Below, piece after piece: positions 13,801 to 25,800 of a stretch of DNA of 64,000 nucleotides. Source of the DNA: Antedon mediterranea. Lineage: Eukaryota > Echinodermata > Crinoidea > Comatulida > Antedonidae. Where the stretch lies: the NCBI RefSeq assembly GCF_964355755.1, contig NC_092675.1, forward strand, positions 19,236,912 to 19,300,911. Direction: 5' to 3'. The notes beneath the pieces are model-generated. The model ran no database searches and was not told the origin of the DNA. It saw only the letters and a list, made by a program, of their open reading frames with translations. Made by a program: the position numbers and the translations under genes. Numbering within the stretch: position 1 is the stretch's first letter; every line of letters begins with the position of its first letter.

Positions 13801-16800
13801 AATAAGAAACAAAACTGTGACCATCACAGTACATGAAATGTCAAAGGTTTTAGGGCATGTGCTAGTAACAGAAAAAAGGTTGGGCTGGCCTAATATGTCT
13901 GGTTATTCTGGTATTCTGAATGTGTTTTTAATGGTTAAAAAATAACAGAATTTGGGAGCTTTTCGGACATCCAGAAATGTCTGGATTTGGGAGAGTCTCA
14001 GGTTTTCAAAGTCTATAGGGACAGTTGAATGTATTATGTATAAGTTCATAAAACTTGAAATCTCAAATTGATTTTATGTCTTTATTAAACAGCACTTGAT
14101 TTGAACCATGTCTTCTGAGAAAACGGTTTGAAACTTTACTAAAAACCGTCTCATTCAATTGTAAATATTCAATATTAACATAATAATTTGTTCATAAATA
14201 GAATAAAATGCTAATCTGTAATTTATGACTTTAAACATCTGTTTACATAAACAGATGTTTACATTAAATTTTATTTCAAATCTCCAATTCAAAGCTAAAC
14301 TGTTGGTATTAAACCTTAGCAGGCCATACATTTAAGTTTAGTGTCAGCAAAGGCATTTCTTCAGTGAAGCTCTGGGCTAAAACCTATTAATAGAAATATA
14401 TGAGGATGTCTGAAAAAAAATTAAGTATTGAATAGTGTACAATTTTTCTTGTAGGCCTTTGTTTTTGTGGTGAAAATCACTGAGCCTATGACCCATTTAC
14501 ACTTCATCGACAATTTCTTAGCCGGCCCCAAGTCGGCACCGACGCTGGCTTTCTTTTTAGCCCGCAATGTGTTTACACTTACCCAAAAAGCCGGCCTCGG
14601 GCCCAATTACTATTGTGTTTACACTTGCTCTCACGGAAGAGTGCTCGATAATAGGCTTTCGCTACATTCACGTCATATCCGCTCATGTGCGCCCACCAAC
14701 CGTCTTAAAAAGTTAATATTATTAAACGTTGTCGATCTACACTAGGCCTAGGCCTATCGAAATTTAGCAAAAAAGAATCAAATAACGGTATTTAATATGG
14801 AACAAAACAATTGTATTATTGCTTTACTACTAATGTTTGCCTCTCGTTTTCTGAAGAATAGTAGTAGATCAATACGCCTTTTTCGCGAAATGGAAGACAT
14901 TTTCGATAGATGACAAACAATGCCGTGCAACGAAGCGTAACCAACAGAAATAACATAGCGTTTTCAGCCTATTTGCTGAGGACAAGTTACTCCGTTAATT
15001 CGTAACTCCTCAACGGACAGCCGTATGGACACAATTTTTACTGTAAAATGTTGTTTAAAGATTAGCCTACATAACTGTGTGATTGAAAAAAATTTGAAAA
15101 TTTGTTTTCACTTCTTAAAGGCCATGGAAAAAAACACCACAGTGTATAAGCATAGGCGCCGCATGGTGTCCTAAAATCCCCTGAAAACGCTATGTTATTT
15201 CTTTTGGTTACGCTTTGTTGCACGGCATTGTTTGTCATCGATCGAAGATGTCTTCTGTTTTGTAAAAAAGACGTACATCTTCACCAATTCAATTTCAATG
15301 AAGAATTCCCGTTCATCAGCAATAAGTTTCGTAAACTTTAAACTATGGTTGACCCAGAACGTTCATTTTATGACCACGAGTGTTTACACTATACGAAGTG
15401 CCGTCCCGAAGCCTGCAATTGCCGGGCCGAAGCCTACTCTAGACTAGGCTCAAAATTGAGCCGGCTCGAGGCCGGCTCGGTTGTTACCAGAGTGTTTAGA
15501 CTTGTGCACTTTTGGCTCGGAGCCGGCCTCGGGCTCGCTAAAAGCTGAAGTGTAAATGGGGTCTAAAATAGAAATCTCTCTTTCCTTCTAGTGTTGTTTC
15601 AACGATACAACTGTTTGCCCCTGTTACCTGTTTTTTTTTCCATACCTGATACAAACATTTTCATTGCTATGTTTGATGTCATGACTAGCAATGAACTATT
15701 TTATAACATATTAGAATAGAGTAATAGGATAGAAATAATAGGTTATTGGGTCATTTGCAGCACTACTGCACAAAGACAAATTAAGGTTTATTTCAGCATC
15801 TCAACAAATATTTTCAGTTGCAGTTTTTTACCATTAAAACAAACTATTGAACATTGGATTGGTAAGCACAAATGTTAAACACCAAGCTATAATGCTACTA
15901 CAGTTTATAATTAAACCATGAAAAGTAGAGTTGTAGCTTAGTGGTTACGATCGGCTTGTCTGCCGATCCAAGGATCAGGTTCAAATCACGTTGGGTTCAA
16001 AATTCTTTCTCATCACAAAAAACAAGTTCACTCTCAAAGACTTGTTTAAGACTTTATATTGAACATCATGTCACGTCTATGTTTGTGCTGGATTACCACA
16101 TTTTAATAAAAGCATAGTGAATGTATTTCCTTGGTATCACTATCATTGGTAATAATATATAGAAGAAGATTAAAAAAATATTTTAAAAAAGAATGATATC
16201 TTTAATCTTATTCATTAATAGGTTTACCGGTATCTTCAGTGTTCATTTAGTAGTTGTAAGTATAACTACAGAGTTGGGTTTTTTTGTTTAAAATAATGTG
16301 CAAATTAATATATTTGTTGAAATGTAAATGTCTCAATTTCAGTATTATTAGCAAAAGGTTCTGACAGGTATTGCAATGAATAAAGTAGCATACAGGAATT
16401 TAATGTTGGAATTTCTGTAATTCACATGTACTCTTGTTAATTGTTAACAATTGATTCATTCATTTCAGTTTCTTTCTATAAGTGAGGAATATCGTAAATC
16501 TTTCTGCTAAAGTCAGAATCTATAAAACCCATAATAAACAACAGTATTATATTTTTGTATTGATCATACCTTCATGGAATCTGCTATAAAATGTTTTAAA
16601 GTGCATTTATATTGGAATATAGTTTGTTGTAATTGGGAATCTAGAACTTGATACAATTCTTGATTGAACTATAATATTTTAGGATCTGTTAGAAAGCGAA
16701 CACACAACTCTTGCGAACATTAAGGGTATGTTCAGACTCACGGAGTTACAGTGGAGTTATCTACGCAAGGCGTACGGTAATCCGTGGCATTAAAAGTCAA

Positions 16801-19800
16801 GGTGTTCAGACACAACGATTAGCATTCCAAACGTCTTGCGTTTAAAGCGGAAGTTCCGTCATACCGCGAAACGGCCGATGGGATACATACACACAATAAC
16901 AACAACAGAGCTGAGAGTGACACGCGCGATTTTTTTGCAAATCTTTACAGAAGATAGTAATTTCGAACATAATTATTACACGGACAATGACTTTGCCATT
17001 ATTTGTATGATTTTAATTAATTTTGTGAAATCATGTCGCCGACGCCAACTTCGTCAGGAAGAATTTTGCAGTTTAGATGCAATTTCTTAAAAAACAGCCA
17101 TCTTGTTGCCGGCGCTAGCTTTCCAATTTCTAATTTCTATCTTGTCTATAAATTCAGGGCTGCCCCATAATGAAATCAAATCAGCCACTTCTGTACTTTT
17201 CCATGTAACACGTTTCATTTTAATTCGAATGTTGCTGTTGATCTAGGCTAGCTCGAGGAATAGGCTATATTGTTTTGCTATTAAAAAAAAAACCGCGCGA
17301 ATAGACTGCTGCTAATTGCGGTCGTGTCTTTTCATTGGCTGACGTTGACCGGAGGTTGAAATCACTGATGCATCAATGGATTAGCCTTATGAAATCTACC
17401 CTCTCCCGCTGGAGTTATTAACGCCACTGGCTCAGACACAAAAATATGTACGCCGCGTACATAACTCCACCGTAACTCCGTGAGTCTGAACATACCCTAA
17501 GGTTAAAGATGAGTAAAGTTTGTGAGATAAGTTACAGCCCAGCTGACACTAGGTCAAGATTGCACTCTGAGATTGGAAGGCAAGTACATTAACCACCACA
17601 CTACAGCTACATTACTTTGGTGGGGGGGGGGGGAGAGAAAGATCTGTTTTTACAACAGCAGGTATAAGGAAATGTATAAATGGTATTATTTTTCACCTTT
17701 GTTCTACTTTGCTGGTTTCAAATAATTACATAAATTAAAAGGTATAATTGCCCTTTTAATACAATGTAACAAAAAAATATAATAGCAATCCAATTTTGAT
17801 TGAAATAATTTCATACCAGTTCAAACATGATTCAAACTGAAGATATTATCGATTATTAAACACAAAATTATGTAGAGCCTACAGCAAAAAGAAAAACGTT
17901 AATAGAAATAAAAATATACAACTTCAAGTAGAATTTTTTTCTTAAAACAGTCAGTCAGTCTACCATCAAAGTATTCAGAGCCCATAGGCAAAAGCTAATA
18001 TTAATGCAAAACAAACTATTTATATTACTTTCCCATAGATCTTTCATCTTTTAGAAATAGGTACTTCATCTTAAATGATGCATTATCAATCTACCTGATG
18101 GAAAAAAAACTCATTTCAAAACAATTTCTGTAAGGAATTATCTAAGAAAATGTTTTTTTCATAAGAATGCTGAAGGGCAGGTAAATCACCCAGATGGTAA
18201 TTGCAATGATGTTCCTTACAGCAATTCTGCTTACAAAAGTTATAATTTTAATGTTTTTGTTGTTATACTTCCTCTGTGTAATAGTTTAGTTTGAAAGTCA
18301 CAAGTTTAACAAACGGCACTCAGGGTATATAAAATCCATAATATTATCTGGTAATTCAATAGTTATAAAAGTATATTTCTCTGCTAATAAATTTACGAAC
18401 TAGATTGTCAAAATGTTATGACTTGCATTTAAATCTCTAGTGAAAATACCTATGAATAATCCATATTTATTTATCATATTTTGGTCTATGTGGAATTTGA
18501 AGTTGGATATGTACCTCAATTAATTCAAAATACCTTATAAATCAAAATAATATATTAAGGCTCAATGTTACCCTTACAACAATTCTCTCAATCCTAATTG
18601 TAGGCCCTATACTATTTTTTATCAAATGAACAAATGTACCAACATTAAGTCCCTTTGAAGGATGAGATAATTGGAACATTGCCCTGAACATGCCTGAAAC
18701 TCATTGCTATTTTAATAAATAAATTTACCATTAAATCTCAAATATTTAATTTAAGGGATTAAGCAAGCTACCTAATCTGCTTCCTTTGATAGACTAACCA
18801 TTAAGTTTGATTATGATATAAAATATTCCTGAAAATAAATAGACACTCATTGCTATTTTAATAAATAAATTTACCATTAAATCTCAAATTTTTAATTTAA
18901 GGAATTAAGCAAGCTACCTAATCTGCTTCCTTGGATAGACTAACCATTAAGTTTGATTATGATATAAAATATTCCTGAAAATAGACAGGAGTTGAAAAAC
19001 CTCATCAGAATTCAAATTATCCTGAAATTACAATTTGGGGTTTATAATAAACGTCTTGCTTGAATAGGTTGAACCTTCAGGTGTGTCTAATTATGATCCA
19101 CCATTAAACCAACGGACTTCATTAGATAGACAGGAGAAAAGATGAATGCCATAGATCAATCAGACATTAACCTTATAGTTTATTTATACATCCTATATCT
19201 GGGTTTGGTATAATAATAATAAGAGTAAGGAAGGCATTTCAGACAATATTTTCAATCAACGGGAAAAGACGAATTACCATTATTAATCAAGTCATACACT
19301 GTAATTGTTTGTATGATTTGGTGCTACTAGTTTGCCATAAACTATCAACTATACAGTATCAAGCTTTGCACTATCTTTTAACAAAATCTTGGCAATCTGC
19401 AGAAAAACTAAACACCACATCTTAAAGCTTAGTTCACACAAGGACGCAAAGACGTATGCGTAACAAATGTAATTTGTCTAATCACAAGTGACATTCTACA
19501 GTACATTTGCATGTAAAACAGTTTGATTAGTAAATGGTGCAAAGCAAACCAAAATGTGAAAGCGCTTTCCTTCCACGTCAGAAACAGATGAAAAAAGAAA
19601 ATTAAAATTAAACTTTAAGCTTGGTTCCCACTAGAATGTAACGCAAGGACGTAAACGCAACGCAAGCGTTTTAACCAATGACAAGCAAAGTTATAGACAG
19701 TTAGCAATCACAAGCGAATAAGCCATCGCTTGTGATTGGTCAAATCATTTGCGTTGCGTTACGTCCTTGCGTTGTGTCGCTAGTGGGAACCACGCTTTAT

Positions 19801-22800
19801 TAAATATTTAGCTAATTTAATGCTTATAAAATCCAGATCACTAGTAATCATGGCATAAACTGAAAACATGTTTAAAATAAAATAAGCATCTGCTTTAAAC
19901 TTTAGATATCCTATTATAATACTTTAATTTATTTAACCTTTTTGGTAAAATATATATTGACAGGATACTATACAAATGTAAGGTTCTAAGTTCACACTCT
20001 AGTCATAATTTACACACATATCTTGTTTAGAAGCCAGATTATATAAATTATCTTACCATTTAATGGTACAAGAAAAAAATGTCCAATAGATCAAAATAGA
20101 GGAAAATGTAACCTAAAAGTGTTCACAATTAACCACAGCCATAACTTACATATTTCTCATAAAATATAGAGAAGATATTTTATATTTTTCCAGATCATAT
20201 TTTGGTATTGAATAACTGTCTTAAGGGAGTTTCAAGACTTGTAATAGACAAGGATGGCAATTTAGATGATAAGGAATGCATTTAACCAGATTTTTAAATT
20301 ACATTTTGGTAATGTGGGTGTTATTTAAAATTTAGAGGCTTATTTATAAGAAATGACAATATGTTTCATGTCTAGCAACCTGTACAATACCTGACCTTCT
20401 TTTAATGTCAGTTAAATTAAACATGTTTCTGAAGTTGCCAAGAAAGTTGAAACTGAGAAGGACAAAGCAAACAAGTTATAAATTCAGAAACCACAAAAAA
20501 AAAGCTTTTGTTTTTAGGTTTAGATATTTACAATAAGAATTATTAAAGATGTCTGTTAAATTAGTTTATTTATGTTCTTCCTAAAAGAAAATAGAAATAA
20601 GGACATTCCTTCTTAGAATGAGCCAAACCAAATTTTCCTACATTTTATAAATATTTCTGTTCTGATATTGTTCATAACACTATCTATCTATCTATCTACC
20701 TATCCTTCGGCTGCGGAGCAGGCGATTACAAGACTTTTCCAAGCACTTCGATCTTTCAATTACAAAAAATATTAAAAAGAAACAAAGAAAATCACAACAA
20801 TTATATGATCCAATCAAATATTCCATAGTGCAGATATCTAAAAGAACACACATGACAATCAAGTACAGTATTGTTATTTTGTTTTTATTGTTTTCCTGAA
20901 TACTTTAGGAAAGACGACAGGAGACAAATTTCTCTTTCAATGGAGACAAGTATTATTTGAAAAACACAAAAGGAAATAATATTCAGACTTTATAACACCA
21001 CAATTACAATGAAACACTAGAAAAATAAAAAATTAGTCACTTTGTTAAAAAATAGCCAATGAAAGCCAATCTATTTCATTAGATTGTTTATTTTGGAAAA
21101 TTTAGAAAGATTTATAAACAGAAATATTTACCATAAACAGTAACACTTGCAGTTTCACTGGTCCTCTTAGCCGCCACATTCTTGGCCACGCATGTGTAGT
21201 TACCAGTGTTTTCTGGTGCAGCATGATTAATGATAAGGCCATCTGATCGGAGTATGTAGTGGACACCACTGACAATAACTTCTCCATCCTTTTCCCAATA
21301 AACCTCTGGCGTTGGGACACCATCTGGTGGCGTACAAAAAAGCTGTCCATGATCCTCCACTCGCAAAATTTTATCGTCGGGCTCAGCCACGAATGGCCGA
21401 CGTAAATCTAAAATATTATAGAAAAATGATTATTTTACAACACATAACAACTATTAAATTAAAAGATTGATAAAACTTAAAACTGTACTTTTTTTAAACA
21501 TAACTCTTCCAGTAAGATCACACATGTTTGATGTACTATATATTTCTCCACATAACCAGTAGAATGGTGATGGTGTTTCTTTGAGCTGCTCAAAACACTT
21601 TCAGCAATTCCCTTCCTTGACATTACACTTTTTTGTCACACAGAGATCAAACGAGATTAGCTGATGGACTATTATAAAATTAACATAAATAACAACAATA
21701 CAGTACTATAAAAAAAAAAAAAATTATGAAATAAGTTTTGACAGAAAAGAAAAAATATTGGAATGTAAGAGATTAATGACTAAACTTGAAAAAGGTAAAT
21801 TATCAAAATTGTGTAATAACTCGTAAGCTTACAGTTCCATTTGCTTAATTTCATTAGGGTCCAAGTTCAAAATCAAACATCAATGAATCATGTAATACGT
21901 TAAAGAATGCAATAAATAACAACTACAAGATTTTTAATTTGGATGGTTTGTCATGATATGGATAAATGACCATGCCTAAATTAAAAGATATTGAAAACCA
22001 TATTGAATCTGTCAAGATGTTTACTAGATTATTTATTTATGATTGGAATACTTAGATTGTATGAGAACATTTGTAAATATGGGTTTGTACCCTAAGAACA
22101 ACATAAATGATCTAGAGATTTGGCATCGTGTATTTTGCCGAAGACTTAATTTGATTTAGCATAATAGCTGTTATAGAATATATCGAATTGTTACCACCAT
22201 CCTAATTTTGAGAGGGGAAGGGATGGAAGAAATGTAATGTTCCTATACACAGTTTTAATTCAGAAATATTTTAAAATAAAAATATCTTTATGCTATGCTT
22301 AGTACTACATTTCTTGTTATTTTAACTCAAAAAAGTTTGGTGGAATCATTCATGATTTATCTTACAATTAAGAAATTCAAAATAATTTTTGATTTAAAAA
22401 ATGTTTTTAAATACAAATGGTGATTTATATGTTTTGCTAAATTATATAGCAAGTATACACAATTTTAGCAACATTATGTAAAATATTTTATATTTATTAC
22501 AGTTTTTCTTATTTGATAGGTTTAGTTTAGAATTCAGTAAAGACACCTGATAACACTAGGATATGATATACATACAGTATTGATCATTCAGTATATGTGA
22601 CATAATAAAACAGACATGAAGTGGGTAAATGTCACCATTAAGGTCTCAAGTTTTGTAAAAATCCTATAGAGCGACTCAGCGTAGTTGACATGTTGTTCGT
22701 TAAATGAACGATAATCAAACATAAAATCTAGGAAATTTCTTTGAGCAATGTTTAAACTGCTAATTCAACAAGCATTCGTTTATTTATATCATAGTGTATC

Positions 22801-25800
22801 CCTTTCATTAAAAATATTATACTTTATATCCTTTATAGACATTGTTTATCAGCAAAAAGTGGTGTAATTGTTAATCGATGTGTTTTAATTTTAGGTCTCT
22901 GTCGAGACATTCTGTACCAACCAAAAAATAGTGTAATAAAGAAAATAAATCAACTTAAATATTGAAAATATTTAATCGAAGTGATAAAAAAAATCATAGG
23001 CATAATTTGAAAGAAGATTCAACTTTAATCGATGTTTAAAGTGTACATTAGAAATATATGGTATGTTTATAGAATATTGAAATCCACAAGCATTTTTATA
23101 GGATATGTAAGCCTGGTTTGGTAATGTCTGCATACATGTCAATAGGCAGTTGATTCTCTGTACTGTATTTAAATATATTATCTAAAAAATCTCAGCCGAG
23201 TGTTATGAAAATATGTATTCATTAAGACTGTACTTACAAGCAACTTGTATAAATGCTTTTCTGCTTTCAACTTCAATATTTCCAGTACCTAGTGCTACAC
23301 ATTGGCACCAATAATCTTGAAATTGTGCTTCCACAACAGCTTTTTCTATATCTGAAAGAAACAATAAAGTTTAAAACTCTTTGATGGCTAACTTTAATTT
23401 ATCAAATTCATACAAACTGCCAAAAATGTAAAGAAAAGACTTTGTGACAAAATTATGTTTTCTGTGGATGGAATTGCTTCTAGAGAATTTTAGAGAGAGG
23501 CCAAGGAATCAAATTGGCACCAGACATATCCAAAATAAGCTATTATTTATCTCTTTATAGGAGAGAATCGGTAATGTGTATGTTAACACTTCCGACTAAA
23601 TGGAGCATTAGAGGTGCTATGAAAAGGTCAAGCTATAAAAGTTTCAATATTAATCTTTACTGATTTTGATAACACACAAACAAACTGACATTCTTCTTTT
23701 AACACATTGGATAAAATTGGAACATTAAAGAGAATCTTGCAAGATGCTTAGGAATGAATTTCAAACAATTAGCTGAATTTTCTGACATTTATAGGCTGCT
23801 AAGAGCAGGAAATATCTGCACACAGCTACACGTGTTAAGATTAATGGTCTCAAATGTTCTTCTGGCCGATCAAGAAGAGCATGTGTAAAATATGTGTTAA
23901 GAATATTTAATCACAACTTATCTAAAATTATAGAGGGCGTGATAAGATCAAATGGCTGGATTTGTAATTTCATTTGCATTGCTATGTCAGTGTGCCATGA
24001 GCATATCTTTCTGGTGAAAAATAAGTTTATATTAATATTATTATTAGGGAGGGAGGGAGATGTGGTGGAGATGTTGTAAAGATGTTAGTCTTCCTCAATT
24101 AAGATTCTATTTATCATTAAAGTAAATAGATCTCATGTTAAAATAATTGTCACTGACACTGACATATTAAGCAATTAATACTACTAGTATTTAATATTTA
24201 ACAGCGACCACATCAACGTAAATAACCAACATAGCGAGTGTTGATAAAGACGGAAGTTTCCCATTTTTAAAGGTCAACTTATTTTTCCTGATTGATCAGT
24301 AACTTTATCCTTATTATCGTATATACATTTTACCAAATAAATATTAACGCCAAGAGTGTATTATAAAGCTCTGTCTACACTACAAACTAGTTTGACAAAA
24401 AAAAAGTGTGATGTGCTCAAATATGGTGGTGATATGCCCAAGTATGGTAGTGATAATCATGTCCATATGGACACATTACATTTTTTTGTCACATAAAGTT
24501 TGATAGTGTAGACAGAGCTTTAGGGAGAAGTGATTTTAAAGAATCATGGATTAATAAGGTTTATTGCAAATTGCGTGAGCAATGCATAATAGGAAGGGTT
24601 TTGGAGCAATAGCGCCACCACCAGAATAATTTGTATTATATGGTGGCGCTATTGTTCCCAAAACCTTCCCATCATGCATTGTGCAATGACGTTTCTTGCA
24701 AAATCAAGGTATTTGCGATAAACCTTGTAAGATATTTTTGTATAAAATACTCTAAAAATGTTGAATTAATATAGGTTAAAGATTTTGAATAAAGATTGGG
24801 TTCACTTAAACACCTTAAAGTGATCACATCCACATTAGCCAGTAGGGTTAGATTACCCTTATTTGTATTTATAACAGAAAGCCTTAGTAATAAAACGATT
24901 TAGATTTTAAGACTTCCGTAAGCATTTTCTAAAGCATGTCCGATAAGAATCCGAAATAATAATATAGAAAAATCCGTAGAATTTATGACTACTTTGTAGT
25001 AGGTAAAACTACTGGGTATCATGTTTAAAAGCTTTGAAATCATGATTTGACTAGATAATATAGCAAAGGAAGTCTGTATAAAATAGTTACTAAACTAATG
25101 AAAAGTTATTGACTTTTAACTCAAAAAGGTTTTATTATTTATGTAGATTTGTTGGTATTTGTCAATTTTTAACTGAACATGTAGTAATCAATACAATTAT
25201 AATAAAACCCATAAATAAAAGTCATGAAACAAATATACTTTTCCATTAAATCAACAAGTACATATGTTTAGAAAATATAGTAGAAATAGAAAATCTGGGA
25301 AAAAAGATTTAAATCAATCACTTTTATAGATCAGATTTATACAATCTAATCAGAATTGTTTATTCATTAATCTTTAATCAACCAATCTCAGAGAAAACAA
25401 AAAGTAACACAAGTTTTCTATTCTTCTCGTGTTTTAAAAATACAATTTTAGTTGGACACATGCCAGAATTCAAGAGTTTGAACTTTACGTCACATTTATA
25501 ACAGAAAGTAATTTACTAATTGCAGGTTGTGTATGTGATTAAATCAAGATGAAAGGCTTAAGGGCTATATGTATGCAAAATAAAGCTTTGAAGTATGTTC
25601 AATTTTGAGCAAAATACAAAGAGATTATTTACAAATCATGATATAGGACTGTGTTTATATTAATTGAAAATGATAATATTCAAGATGATAGTAAAGATGA
25701 TGTAACGATAATGATGATAAAGGTGATGATAATGATGATTCTGATTATTCAAGTAAATATGTTAATAGTTGATAATGATGGTAATAAATGATAGTGAGAA

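Larger units (their letters stand above)
13755..21131 (-). other. unc5 intron (about 7.4 kb)
   Basis: The largest intron here lies between Ig2 and TSP1 repeat 1. It is packed with repeats listed separately (13862-14040, 14490-15563, 15925-16140, 16724-17497, 18699-18983, 19618-19796, 20681-20760). A G13 run lies near 17622. No coding exon is seen in between. Confidence 0.7.

Noticed and set aside
21102-21350. 82-codon minus-strand frame over the Ig2 exon
   Set aside because: Out of frame with the Ig2 sequence; a shadow.
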